Of a stretch of 51,401 nucleotides of DNA, positions 15,639-24,487 are shown one piece after another. A model generated the notes under the pieces. It was not told where the DNA came from and did not search any database. It was given only the letters and a program-made list of their open reading frames with translations. Source of the stretch: Hyphomonadaceae bacterium (GTDB lineage Bacteria; Pseudomonadota; Alphaproteobacteria; Rhizobiales; Hyphomicrobiaceae); NCBI GenBank assembly GCA_019747815.1, contig JAIEQJ010000047.1:1-51401 (forward strand), given 5' to 3'. The first letter of the stretch is position 1. Each line of letters opens with the position of its first letter. The translations under genes and the position numbers were made by a program.

Positions 15639-18422
15639 CTAGGTGCCGGGCTGTGCGTCGCCGTCGCCGCTGTCACCCTCGGCGTCGCCGTTGCCGTCCT
15701 CGGAGATGCGCTCGACGGAGACGACCTTCTCGTTGTCCTCGGTCTTGAAGATGCGCACGCCCTGCACGTTGCGGCCGGCGATGCGCACATCATCGACCGG
15801 GCAGCGGATCAGCTTGCCGCCGTCCGTGACGAGCATGATCTGGTCGCTCTCCTCCACCGGGAAGGAGGCCACCAGCCGTCCGTTGCGCTCGTTGACCACC
15901 ATGGCCGTGATGCCTTTGCCGCCGCGCCCCGAGATGCGGTAGTCGTAGGATGAGGACCGCTTGCCGAAGCCGCGCTCGGATACGGTGAGCACGAACTGCT
16001 CGCGGGCCCCGAGCTCGGCGTAGCGTTCCGGGCTGAGCTCCACGGCTTCGGCGCCTTCCTCCGCCTCGACCTCGGCGGTCTCGGCCGCACCTTCGGCGGC
16101 CTCCGCACCCTGGGCGGCGCGGCGCATGGCGAGCGCCTGCTTCATATAGGCGGCCCGCTCGCCGGGTGTGGCGTCGACGTGGCGCAGGATGGCCAGGGAG
16201 ATCACCTCGTCGCCCTTGTCCAGCTTGATGCCGCGCACGCCGGTGGAATCGCGCCCCTTGAAGAGGCGCACGTCCTCCACGGGGAAGCGGATGCAGCGGC
16301 CCTCCGCGGTCGTGAGCAGCACGTTGTCGTCGACGGCGCAGATCGCCACGCGGACGATGCGATCGCCCTCGTCGAGCTTCATGGCGATCTTGCCGTTGCG
16401 GTTGATGTTCTCGAAATCGGCCAAGCTGTTGCGGCGCACATCGCCGCTCCTGGTGGCGAACATCAATTCGAGCGTGCCCCAGGTGTTGCTGTCCTCCGGG
16501 AGCGGCAGGATGGAGGTGATGACCTCGCCCTCGGCCAGCGGCAGCAGGTTGACCAACGCCTTGCCAACCGACTGCGGCGTGGCCGCTGGCAGGCGCCAAA
16601 CCTTCATGCGATAGACCATGCCGCGCGAGGAGAAGAACAGCACCGGCGTGTGCGTGGAGGCGATGAAGATCTGCGTCACCACGTCCTCATCGCGCGTCGA
16701 CATGCCCGAGCGGCCCTTGCCGCCGCGGCGCTGCGCACGGTAGGTGGAGAGCGGCACGCGCTTGATGTAGCCGCGGTGGCTGACGGTGACCACCACGTCC
16801 TCGCGCTGGATCAGGTCCTCGTCCTCGACCTCGCCTTCCATCTCGACGATGTCGGTGAGGCGCGGCGTGGCGAACTCGCCCTTGATGACATTGAGCTCGC
16901 CCTTGATCAGGTCGACGATGCGGGCGCGGGAGGCGAGGATGGCGAGGAAGTCCTTGATCTCCTCGCCGAGCTTCTTCAGCTCGTCGCCGATCTCGTCGCG
17001 GCCGAGCGCGGTCAGGCGCTGCAGGCGCAGATCGAGGATGGCGCGCGCCTGCTCGTCCGAGAGGCGGATGGTGCCGCCCGCGGTCAGCTTGTGGCGCGGG
17101 TCGGCGATCAGCTCGACCAGCGGGCCGATGTCCTTGGCGGGCCAGTCGCGCGCCATCATCTGCTCGCGCGCCTCCGCCGGGCTCGGCGCGCTGCGGATCA
17201 GCCGGATCATCTCGTCGATGTTGGCGACGGCAACCGCCAGACCCACCAACACGTGCGCGCGATCGCGCGCTTTGGCCAGCAGATGCTTGGTGCGCCGGGA
17301 GACGACCTCCTCGCGGAACGCCGTGAAGGAGGCGATGAAATCCTTGAGGTTGAGCTGCTCGGGCCGGCCGCCGTTGATGGCCAGCATGTTGGCGCCGAAC
17401 GTGGTCTGCAGATCGGAGAAGCGCCAGAGCTGGTTCAGCACCACATCGGCAATGGCGTCGCGCTTCAGCTCGATGACGATGCGCATGCCCTCGCGATTGG
17501 ACTCGTCCCAGATGTCGGAGATCCCTTCGATCTTCTTCTCGCGCACCTGCTCGGCGATCTTCTCGATCAGCGTGCGCTTGTTCACCTGGTAGGGGATGGC
17601 CGTGACGATCAGGGCCTCGCGGTCCTTGCGGATCTCCTCGGTGTGCACCTTGGCCCGCATGACGATGGAGCCGCGGCCCTTGTGGTAGGCGGCCGCGATG
17701 CCGACACGGCCGAGAATGAGCGCACCGGTCGGGAAATCGGGCCCCGGCACGATCTGGTTCAGCTCCTCGATGGTGATCTCGGGGTTGTCGAGGTGGGCGA
17801 TGCAGGCGTCGATGACCTCGCCCAGGTTGTGCGGGGGGATGTTGGTCGCCATGCCGACGGCGATGCCGCCCGAGCCGTTGACCAGCAGATTGGGGAACTT
17901 GGCCGGGAGCACGGACGGCTCCTGCAGCCGGTCGTCGTAGTTGGGCTTGAAGTCGACCGTGCTCTTGTCGAGATCATCGAGCAGGAATTGGGCGATCCTG
18001 GTCAGCCTGGATTCGGTGTAGCGCTCGGCGGCCGGCGGATCGCCATCGACGGAGCCGAAGTTGCCCTGCCCATCCACCAGCGGAACGCGCATGGAGAAGT
18101 CCTGCGCCATGCGCACCAGGGCTTCATAGATCGGAGCGTTGCCGTGCGGATGGAAGTCGCCCATGGTGTCGCCCACCACCTTGGACGACTTCATGTGCTT
18201 CTTGTTCCAATCCAGGCCAAGGCGATGCATGGCGTAGAGGATGCGCCGATGCACGGGCTTGAGGCCGTCGCGGATGTCGGGCAGAGCGCGCGACACGATC
18301 ACGCTCATGGCGTAATCGAGATAGGAGCGCTTCATCTCGTCGGTGATGGAGATGGGCCGGATGTCGGTTGGAGCCTTGTCACCGGGCCCGCCGCCGCCCG
18401 CGGGTTTGTCTTTGTCCGCCAC
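15639..18422 (-). CDS. gyrA: DNA gyrase subunit A
   Basis: 927 aa. GyrA breaks and rejoins DNA in the GyrA2GyrB2 complex to introduce negative supercoils. The catalytic Tyr is Y135 (AERYTE). The C-terminal wrapping domain begins with the GyrA box QRRGGKG at about residue 562, which identifies it as GyrA rather than ParC. The quinolone pocket reads [10 protein letters not shown] (91-100). E. coli Ser83 is Ala96 here and Asp87 is Glu100. The length exceeds E. coli GyrA (875 aa) because of an Ala/Glu-rich insert at about 771-800 between wrapping-domain blades and an acidic tail. ssb lies upstream on the same strand, separated by a decayed gene and hairpin repeats, so it is not a tight operon. 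Confidence 0.98.
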   Translation of the reverse strand: MADKDKPAGGGGPGDKAPTDIRPISITDEMKRSYLDYAMSVIVSRALPDIRDGLKPVHRRILYAMHRLGLDWNKKHMKSSKVVGDTMGDFHPHGNAPIYEALVRMAQDFSMRVPLVDGQGNFGSVDGDPPAAERYTESRLTRIAQFLLDDLDKSTVDFKPNYDDRLQEPSVLPAKFPNLLVNGSGGIAVGMATNIPPHNLGEVIDACIAHLDNPEITIEELNQIVPGPDFPTGALILGRVGIAAAYHKGRGSIVMRAKVHTEEIRKDREALIVTAIPYQVNKRTLIEKIAEQVREKKIEGISDIWDESNREGMRIVIELKRDAIADVVLNQLWRFSDLQTTFGANMLAINGGRPEQLNLKDFIASFTAFREEVVSRRTKHLLAKARDRAHVLVGLAVAVANIDEMIRLIRSAPSPAEAREQMMARDWPAKDIGPLVELIADPRHKLTAGGTIRLSDEQARAILDLRLQRLTALGRDEIGDELKKLGEEIKDFLAILASRARIVDLIKGELNVIKGEFATPRLTDIVEMEGEVEDEDLIQREDVVVTVSHRGYIKRVPLSTYRAQRRGGKGRSGMSTRDEDVVTQIFIASTHTPVLFFSSRGMVYRMKVWRLPAATPQSVGKALVNLLPLAEGEVITSILPLPEDSNTWGTLELMFATRSGDVRRNSLADFENINRNGKIAMKLDEGDRIVRVAICAVDDNVLLTTAEGRCIRFPVEDVRLFKGRDSTGVRGIKLDKGDEVISLAILRHVDATPGERAAYMKQALAMRRAAQGAEAAEGAAETAEVEAEEGAEAVELSPERYAELGAREQFVLTVSERGFGKRSSSYDYRISGRGGKGITAMVVNERNGRLVASFPVEESDQIMLVTDGGKLIRCPVDDVRIAGRNVQGVRIFKTEDNEKVVSVERISEDGNGDAEGDSGDGDAQPGT

Positions 18423-18672
18423 TGGATATGCCTATGGTTGTCTGTCGACCGAAGGGCAAGGTGTCGGCCGCTACCGGGGCCGAATACTCATGCCGAAACA
18501 CACGTTAGGGATGCCGCAAAGGGGTTGATAGCGCAGGGGTCGAGAGAGGGCAACGACGCGGCCCCAAAGTGGCCGCAATGTAGCAATTTCCGCTCATTTT
18601 TCAAAGCTCTGAAAGCCGCCGGGAGGACCCCATTCCCACGCCCCTTAAGGCCCGGGCGCGGTCGTTTATCTC

Positions 18673-18783
18673 TCAGCCGCCGAACACCACGCGATGCGTG
18701 ATGCGGCCCGGGACGAGGGTGAAGATGCCAGCAATGATCAGGGCGCCGGCGAACAGGCCGAGCCCGGGATGCCTATCTCGGCT
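18673..18783 (-). pseudogene. 3' remnant of a membrane-protein gene (DUF2306-like)
   Basis: No start codon or upstream domain is present. The last 30 codons read GLGLFAGALIIAGIF, then TLVPGRITHRVVFGG and TGA, which resembles the final TM helix and TLxPGR tail of DUF2306-type membrane proteins. The preceding codons (ASRDRHP) look like remnants, and the DNA further upstream resembles a broken GTCATCCCGG-type repeat. Assigned from remembered family patterns, so the family name is tentative. Confidence 0.5.
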
Positions 18784-18859
18784 TGCTCCGGCGCTCGTTG
18801 ATGGCTCGATCCCGGTGATATGCGCACCAGGATGCCCCCCTCGCGGATCCCGTACTCGG

Positions 18860-18934
18860 CTAGTGTCCCGATCGCGAAGTTCGCCGGATCTCGCAGCAGG
18901 CGCTGAACGAACTTCGCGATCGAAAGGACACTAG
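18860..18934. repeat. CTAGTGT hairpin element, copy 1
   Basis: 75 bp, bounded by CTAGTGT and ACACTAG. Left arm CTAGTGTCC + CGATCGCGAAGTTCG, 24-nt loop (18884-18907), then the complementary right arm with three extra bases (AAA). On the opposite strand its loop contains TTCAG and TGCTGCGAG, which are shared with copy 2, so the two copies are the same element in inverted orientation. Confidence 0.8.
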
Positions 18935-18945
18935 CAAGCTCATGG

Positions 18946-19026
18946 TTCTAGTGTGATTCAGATCGAGAAATTCGCTCAGTAGGCGTGCTGCGAGGAAGGG
19001 CGAATTTCTCGATCATCACACTAGAA
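18946..19026. repeat. CTAGTGT hairpin element, copy 2, overlapping the ssb stop
   Basis: 81 bp including flanking TT/AA. The arms are 27 nt and match perfectly apart from a 3-nt insertion (TCA, 18958-18960) in the left arm. The loop is 24 nt (18976-18999). Arm core GATCGAGAAATTCG corresponds to GATCGCGAAGTTCG of copy 1, with paired changes in both arms. The right-hand CTAG contains the TAG stop codon of ssb (19021-19023). Confidence 0.85.
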
Positions 19027-19527
19027 CGGAATCTCGTCGTCGATCTTCTTGTCGAAGCCACCCTTGGCCGCCGGCTTGCTGCCGCCGCGCCGGTCGCCGT
19101 TGCTGTTGCTGGGCGCCGAATATCCCCCCGCGGGATCGTCCTCGTGCATGCCGGCGCTGGCGCCGCCGCCACCGCCGCGGGCATCCAGCATCGTCAGCGT
19201 GCCATTGAAATTCTGCAGCACGACCTCCGTGGTGTAACGGTCCTGGCCGTCCTGGCCCTGCCACTTGCGCGTCTGCAACTGCCCTTCGACGTAAACCTTC
19301 GCGCCCTTCTTCAGATACTGCTCGGCAATCCGGCACAGGTTCTCGTTGAAAATCACGACCGAATGCCACTCGGTCCGTTCCCGCCGCTCGCCCGATGCCT
19401 TGTCGCGCCAAGTCTCGGTGGTGGCCAGGCGCAGGTTGGCAATGGGACGACCATCCTGCGTGCGGCGGATCTCTGGATCCTTGCCGAGATTGCCAACCAG
19501 GATGACTTTATTGACGGAACCGGCCAT
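19021..19527 (-). CDS. ssb: Single-stranded DNA-binding protein
   Basis: 168 aa, starting [20 protein letters not shown] at the ATG 6 nt after GGAGG. The ATG at 19551 adds 8 residues and has no ribosome site. Residues 1-110 are the OB fold. A flexible Gly/Ser/Asn-rich linker follows and the protein ends in the conserved acidic tip DDEIPF, which recruits replication and repair proteins. It binds ssDNA as a tetramer in replication, recombination and repair. A promoter with an SOS box lies about 140-190 bp upstream, and a long hairpin element begins at the stop codon and may act as terminator or mRNA 3' end. Confidence 0.98.
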   Translation of the reverse strand: MAGSVNKVILVGNLGKDPEIRRTQDGRPIANLRLATTETWRDKASGERRERTEWHSVVIFNENLCRIAEQYLKKGAKVYVEGQLQTRKWQGQDGQDRYTTEVVLQNFNGTLTMLDARGGGGGASAGMHEDDPAGGYSAPSNSNGDRRGGSKPAAKGGFDKKIDDEIPF

Positions 19528-19669
19528 AGGGGCCTCCTCTTCGCTTACCACGGCTGACCGCTCAACTTAGCGGCCGCCTGTGAGTCTCGCCGCGGACGTT
19601 AGCCGCACGACGCCGCCCGCGCGCCGGGCTCGAGTTGCTTGTCCACGCTTTTGAGCGGCGGCCTCTGCT

Positions 19670-19684
19670 GTTCTCTTTATGTTC
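19670..19684. promoter_or_regulatory. LexA (SOS) box, GTTC-N7-GTTC
   Basis: GTTC TCTTTAT GTTC matches exactly the direct-repeat LexA operator of alphaproteobacteria. It sits 1 nt downstream of the -10 of the ssb promoter, where a bound repressor would block initiation. Confidence 0.85.
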
Positions 19685-19685
19685 C

Positions 19686-19714
19686 ACTATACGCCCGCGC
19701 CCTTCCCAAAGCAA
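19686..19714 (-). promoter_or_regulatory. Promoter of ssb
   Basis: On the minus strand TTGCTT (19709-19714), a 17-nt spacer and TATAGT (19686-19691) form a good sigma-70-type promoter. Transcription would start near 19678-19680, inside the LexA box, giving a 5' leader of about 150 nt before ssb. Confidence 0.75.
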
Positions 19715-19780
19715 GGCCGGACCGGCTTCGCCGCGCCTCCGGTTGTCGGGCGCATGACCGAGCGCGCCGGTGCGACAGGC

Positions 19781-21754
19781 CTATGGCCCGCGCACCGCGT
19801 CGGCCGCCACGGCAAGATCGCGCAGCGAGCGGGGCGGCAGGGACGCCGAGGCGAGGCAGTCGGCCGCCTTGAGGCGCTCGTAGAGGATGACCGGGTCGCC
19901 CTTGAAGCCTGGACCGACGGCACGGCGGATCACGCCGGCCGCCACGGCGCCGTTGCCGAAGCGCGCACGGCACGCCAGCCGCGCCAGCTGCTCGGTGAGG
20001 CGCGCGCGATAGCCGTCGGCCATCGCCGCTTCGCTCGTCCTGGCAAGCCCCGCCCAGGCCTGCCCCTCCGGCGAGGCGGCCCAGGTGGCGTTGGGAGCGG
20101 CATCGCTGAGCGGTGCCATGAGACTGGTGAGCCGCACCTTGAGCGGCCCGGCGTCCAGGCCCGCCACCGTGGATTTCATCACACCGACATCCTCATCGGT
20201 CGGCGGGCGCATGCTCACGCTGGCCACATCCGCCAGCACCGCGCTCTCGCCGGCCGGCGGCACCGTGCGCCACACCATGGCGCCCGACATGTCGACGAAC
20301 TGCAGCTTCGCGCCCCCCATGTCTGCCCCAAACAGCCTGGTCATCAGCAGGCTGGCGCCCTCCAGATCGGCATCGCGCAGCGTGGCGCCCTCCAGCGTCG
20401 CCAGCGAGAGCGCGGCGCCTTGCAGACCGGCGCCGGAGAGGTCGGCCATCTGCAGCCTAGCCCCGGAGAGATCGGCGCCCTGCAGGCTGGCGCCCAGGAA
20501 CGTTGCGCCCTGCAGCGCGGCACCCGAGACATCGGCCCTGTCCAGCCGCGCGCGGGTGAAGCTCGTCCCGGCGATCTGCGCCTGGCTCAGATCCGCGTTC
20601 TCCAGCCACGCCTCGTCGAACTGTGCGCCACGCGCATCGACCCCGACCATCTTGACATCGGCCATCCGGGCCCTGGTGAAGTTGGCACCGCGCGCGCTGG
20701 AGCACTGCGCGCCCTGGCGCTGTTCAGCGACGACAAGGTCAGCCAGCTCGGCGCACTGCAATCGCACGCCGCGCAGGTCTGCATCGATGAGGCTCGCCCC
20801 GTCGAGGTTGGCGCCGGTCATGTCGGCTTGACGAAGGTCCGTCCGATCGAGGCGTGCAAACCGCAGATCGCGGCCGTACAGGCTGACGGAGCGCTCGCCC
20901 GCGGCCGCCAGCCTGCCGGCGACGAGATCGGCATCCGTCACATGAAGATTGCGCGGCACGACGCCGAGGATCGAGCCGTCGGCGGCGGCAAGCAGCCCCG
21001 GACGGCCGGCGGCGCCCGGAACGGTCGCCACGAGGAGCGAGAAGACGGCGGCAACGGCAAGCACCGCGATGCCGAAGGCCAGGCTGCCCGGATTGTGCAG
21101 AGCCGTGCGCCAGAAGGCGCCGAAATAGGAGACCTCCGGCCGCATCAGGAACACGCCGATCAGTGCCAGGAGCAGGATGTCCGCCAGGACGATCAAACGG
21201 TGCACCAGGGTCACGGCGCTGTCGTGGAACGGCAGGAAGGCAACCTGCACGTAGATGAGCAGCGCGACGGGAAGGATCACGAGGGTCAGCCAGCCCATGC
21301 TGTTGAGAAACGCGCTCACCACGCGGCTGCGCTCCGGTCCGGCGATCGCCTGCACGAAGAAGAAGTTGTCGAGTTCCAGCCGCAGCGGGTGGCTGCGCTC
21401 ATCGGTGCTTTCCAGCAGCCGCAACGCGGAGGTGAATTCGAGCGCCCTGCGCGCGAGCAGGACGAGCTGGCCGATGAGTCCCACATGACAGATCACCAGC
21501 AGGATCGGTACAAGCAGGAAGAAGCGCGTCAGGCCGAGCTTCACCTGCAGGATCGGCAGCGTGACGTCGGCATTGAGCAGCAAGTCGCGATGGGTCACGC
21601 TGGCAACCGCGATGCCGAGATAGGCCATCAGGCCGAGAAAGCCCAGCCAGGCAACGTTGGTGCTGCGGCTCGACGCGTTGACGGCGGTGAGCAGACTGTA
21701 CGGATTGACCGGCGTCTCGGCATCGTCGATCGCCAGCCGGGTTTCGTCGTTCAT
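19781..21754 (-). CDS. Membrane protein with long pentapeptide-repeat domain
   Basis: 657 aa. The N-terminal third holds about five hydrophobic segments (roughly 35-52, 75-100, 155-175, 185-205, 225-245). From about 270 to 480 there are successive A(D/N)LxxA pentapeptides (for example SLQGADLSGARLQMADLSGA), which build a right-handed quadrilateral beta-helix. The C-terminal part is helical and outside the repeat. Similar architectures occur in bacterial proteins of unknown function. The repeat domain is probably cytoplasmic and used for protein interaction. Unlike Qnr/MfpA, this protein is membrane-anchored, so gyrase protection is not implied. The gene stops 67 bp upstream of the ssb promoter. 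Confidence 0.85.
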   Translation of the reverse strand: MNDETRLAIDDAETPVNPYSLLTAVNASSRSTNVAWLGFLGLMAYLGIAVASVTHRDLLLNADVTLPILQVKLGLTRFFLLVPILLVICHVGLIGQLVLLARRALEFTSALRLLESTDERSHPLRLELDNFFFVQAIAGPERSRVVSAFLNSMGWLTLVILPVALLIYVQVAFLPFHDSAVTLVHRLIVLADILLLALIGVFLMRPEVSYFGAFWRTALHNPGSLAFGIAVLAVAAVFSLLVATVPGAAGRPGLLAAADGSILGVVPRNLHVTDADLVAGRLAAAGERSVSLYGRDLRFARLDRTDLRQADMTGANLDGASLIDADLRGVRLQCAELADLVVAEQRQGAQCSSARGANFTRARMADVKMVGVDARGAQFDEAWLENADLSQAQIAGTSFTRARLDRADVSGAALQGATFLGASLQGADLSGARLQMADLSGAGLQGAALSLATLEGATLRDADLEGASLLMTRLFGADMGGAKLQFVDMSGAMVWRTVPPAGESAVLADVASVSMRPPTDEDVGVMKSTVAGLDAGPLKVRLTSLMAPLSDAAPNATWAASPEGQAWAGLARTSEAAMADGYRARLTEQLARLACRARFGNGAVAAGVIRRAVGPGFKGDPVILYERLKAADCLASASLPPRSLRDLAVAADAVRGP

Positions 21755-21906
21755 AGACCTTTCGCCCCGAAGCCTCGGCGCCCTTCCCCTGGACGCTCTT
21801 CCTCAAGCGCCAGTGCGCCCGACCATAGCGGAGAAACTGTGGCGGGGGTACGGTAGGCGGTGAAAGCTTAAGGATTCCCGAGCGCTGCGGGAATTGGCCG
21901 GCCGAT

Positions 21907-22671
21907 CTAGACTTGTACGGAATACCCACCATCCACCGGGATGGCCGTCCCGGTGATGAAGTCCGAGGCCGGAGCGGCCAGGAAGACCGCGATCCCGCCC
22001 AGATCCGCCGGCTGGCCCCAGCGCCCGGCCGGCGTGCGCATCAGGACCATTGTGTTCAAGCCCCTGACCTGCTCGCGCGCCGTGCGGGTGAGGTCGGTAT
22101 CGATCCAGCCCGGCAGGACGGCGTTGACCTGGATGTTGTCCTTGGCCCAGCCCGAGGCCAGCGACTTCGTGAGCTGAACGATGCCGCCCTTGGAGGCACC
22201 ATAGGCCGCCGCAAAGCCCGCGCCGAAGATCGACAGCATGGAGCCGATGTTGATGATCTTGCCGCCGCCGGCCTGCTTCATGACGGGATAGACCGCTTGC
22301 GCGGTGGTGAAGGCGCTGGTGAGGTTGGTATCCACCACCGCCTTCCATTCCGCAGTCGACAGCTCTTGCGGCGCCTTGCGGATGTTGATGCCGGCATTGT
22401 TGATGAGGATGTCCAGGCGGCCGAGACGCGAGACGGTGTCATCGACCATGCGGCGGCATTGCGCCTCGTCGGTGACATCGACGGCGAGTACGGCGGTCTT
22501 CACGCCGAGCTTGCCGAGTTCCGCCGCCGCGGCCTCCGACTTGGCCTGGTTGCGACCGGCAATGGCGATGGCCGCGCCGGCCTCGGCCAGTCCGCGGGCC
22601 ATGCCGAGCCCGATGCCGCCGTTACCGCCGGTGACGAGGGCGACGCGGCCCTTGAGGTCGAATGGGGACAT
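21907..22671 (-). CDS. SDR-family oxidoreductase (gluconate/KduD-like)
   Basis: 254 aa from the ATG with GGAG upstream. Classical short-chain dehydrogenase: the nucleotide motif TGGNGGIG at 15-22, NNAG in ILINNAGINI, catalytic Ser in NIGSML, and YGASK with catalytic Tyr and Lys. It oxidises or reduces a hydroxyl with NAD(P)(H). The closest pattern I recall is 2-deoxy-D-gluconate 3-dehydrogenase or 5-keto-gluconate reductase, but the substrate is uncertain. Next to a decayed coiled-coil gene. Confidence 0.87.
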   Translation of the reverse strand: MSPFDLKGRVALVTGGNGGIGLGMARGLAEAGAAIAIAGRNQAKSEAAAAELGKLGVKTAVLAVDVTDEAQCRRMVDDTVSRLGRLDILINNAGINIRKAPQELSTAEWKAVVDTNLTSAFTTAQAVYPVMKQAGGGKIINIGSMLSIFGAGFAAAYGASKGGIVQLTKSLASGWAKDNIQVNAVLPGWIDTDLTRTAREQVRGLNTMVLMRTPAGRWGQPADLGGIAVFLAAPASDFITGTAIPVDGGYSVQV

Positions 22672-22688
22672 CACATCTCCGATCGGCA

Positions 22689-22897
22689 CTAGCCTGGCAG
22701 CGCCGGATCGTGCAGATCAAGTCGCCTTTCCATGCGCTCGGGACGACCTTCGAATCTGTCCATACGCCTGTTGAGGCGGACGAGGCCTTCTTCGACGTTG
22801 GTCATTCTGACCTTGATCTCGCGCACGTCGCCGACCACCCGATCGATCTTTTGATCGATGCGGCGCAAGGAACGAGGTTCTCGACGTTGTCGGCCAT
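22689..22897 (-). pseudogene. Frameshifted small coiled-coil protein gene
   Basis: The ATG at 22897 opens with MADNVENLV. The reading then leaves the coding frame. A second frame continues LRRIDQKIDRVVGDVREIK, then VRMTNVEEGLVRLNRRMDRFE to a TAG at 22689. The two parts together match the pattern of short alphaproteobacterial coiled-coil proteins (MADNVENLVLEHLR..., from memory), so a few bases appear lost at about 22868-22872. Inactive unless the reading is a sequencing error. Confidence 0.6.
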
Positions 22898-22953
22898 GCC
22901 AACACCTTAGTCGCGGCCCGGGATCGTGTCCACGGCCCCAATCGTCACGAACA

Positions 22954-24363
22954 TCACTCCGCCGCGGCACGGGCCCGGCCGGCAAGCCAGCGGTCGAGAT
23001 CGGCCAGCGCGCGGGCGCTCATCGCCCGCTTGCGGGCGAAGCCGCGGTCCTTGCCCTTGATGCGCTTGCCGGCGGCGTCGTGCGAGGGGGCATCGAGGGG
23101 AGGGAAGAGGCCGAAATTGACATTCATCGGCTGGAAGGAACGGGGGCCTTCGCCCTCTTGCGACAGATGCCCGCCCGTGATGTGGGCGAGCAGCGCACCG
23201 AACGCCGTCGTGGGTGGCGGCGCGTGCCACTTGATGCTGCGGCGCTGTGCCGCCGCGGCGCGGCCGGCCAGCAGACCAACGGCCGCGCTCTCCACGTAAC
23301 CTTCGCAGCCGGTGATCTGCCCGGCAAAGCGCAGGCGCGGCTCGGCCTTGAGCCGCAGCTCGCCGTCGAGCAACTTCGGTGAGTTGAGGAAGGTGTTGCG
23401 GTGCAGGCCGCCCAGGCGCGCGAACTCGGCAGCCTTGAGGCCGGGGATCAGCCGGAACACGCGCGCCTGCTCGCCGTGCTTCAGCTTGGTCTGGAAGCCG
23501 ACCATGTTCCAGAGCGTGCCCAGCGCATTGTCCTGGCGCAACTGCACGACGGCATAGGGCCGTTCGGTGCCAGGGTGCGGATTGGTGAGCCCCACCGGCT
23601 TCATGGGGCCGAAGCGCAGCGTTTCACGGCCGCGCTCGGCCATCACCTCGATGGGCAGGCAGCCGTCGAAATAGGGCGTGGAGGCCTCCCAGTCCTTGAA
23701 GGTGGTCTTCTCGGCCGCCAGCAGGGCGTCGAGGAAGCGCTCATACTCCTCCCGCATCATCGGGCAATTGATGTAGTCGGCGCCGGTGCCGCCGGGTCCC
23801 GCCTTGTCATAGCGCGACTGCCGCCAGGTGATGCCCTCGTCGATGGAGTCCAGATGCACGATGGGCGCGATGGCGTCGAAGAAGGCCAGCTCGGTCTCGC
23901 CCGTGAGCTGTTGGATGGCGGCGGACAGCGCCGGCGAGGTGAGCGGCCCGGTGGCGATGATGACATTGTCCCACGCGCTGGGCGGCAGGCCGGCGATCTC
24001 GCCGCGCTCAATGGTGACGAGGGGGTGCGCGCCGAGCGTGCGGGTGACGTGGGCCGAGAACTGATCGCGATCCACGGCGAGCGCACCGCCGGCGGGGAGC
24101 TTGTGGGCGTCGCCCGCGGCCATGATGAGCGAGCCGGCCCGGCGCATCTCCTCGTGCAGCAGGCCGACTGCGTTGGTGGCCGCATCGTCGGAGCGGAAGG
24201 AGTTGGAGCAGACGAGTTCGGCCAGGCCGTCGGTCTTGTGCGCCTCCGTACCGCGCTCGGGCCGCATTTCGTGCAGGACGACAGGCAGTCCGGCTTGCGC
24301 GATCTGCCATGCTGCTTCCGAGCCGGCAAGCCCGCCGCCGATGATGTGAATGGGTTGGGTCAT
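22954..24363 (-). CDS. trmFO: tRNA m5U54 methyltransferase, folate/FAD-dependent
   Basis: 469 aa starting [20 protein letters not shown]. The FAD-binding GGGLAG at 9-14 and the family stretch [30 protein letters not shown] are diagnostic of TrmFO (formerly Gid). It makes 5-methyluridine at position 54 of tRNA with methylene-tetrahydrofolate and FADH2, instead of the SAM-dependent TrmA. The usual conserved Cys residues are present in LVCSNS and NCPMMR. The length is typical. An upstream ATG at 24444 would add 27 residues before the canonical start. No strong ribosome site. Confidence 0.96.
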   Translation of the reverse strand: MTQPIHIIGGGLAGSEAAWQIAQAGLPVVLHEMRPERGTEAHKTDGLAELVCSNSFRSDDAATNAVGLLHEEMRRAGSLIMAAGDAHKLPAGGALAVDRDQFSAHVTRTLGAHPLVTIERGEIAGLPPSAWDNVIIATGPLTSPALSAAIQQLTGETELAFFDAIAPIVHLDSIDEGITWRQSRYDKAGPGGTGADYINCPMMREEYERFLDALLAAEKTTFKDWEASTPYFDGCLPIEVMAERGRETLRFGPMKPVGLTNPHPGTERPYAVVQLRQDNALGTLWNMVGFQTKLKHGEQARVFRLIPGLKAAEFARLGGLHRNTFLNSPKLLDGELRLKAEPRLRFAGQITGCEGYVESAAVGLLAGRAAAAQRRSIKWHAPPPTTAFGALLAHITGGHLSQEGEGPRSFQPMNVNFGLFPPLDAPSHDAAGKRIKGKDRGFARKRAMSARALADLDRWLAGRARAAAE

Positions 24364-24487
24364 GCGGACACCGTAGGACACCCCGTCCCCGGGTTCAACG
24401 CGCACACGCCCATGCCGGCCAAAGGGGACACCGCACACCGCCACGCGCGGGGGGCCATGACCCCACGATGCGCTGCGCCGTTGCGCC

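Noticed and set aside
16179-18701. Long plus-strand open frame of 840 codons opposite gyrA
   Set aside because: Composition (His, Asp, Ala, Arg, Gly) is that of an antisense shadow of a GC-rich gene. gyrA on the minus strand is certain.
19679-21856. Plus-strand frame of 725 codons opposite the pentapeptide-repeat gene
   Set aside because: Periodic Gln/Ala/Gly pattern is the complement of the pentapeptide repeats. No start context.
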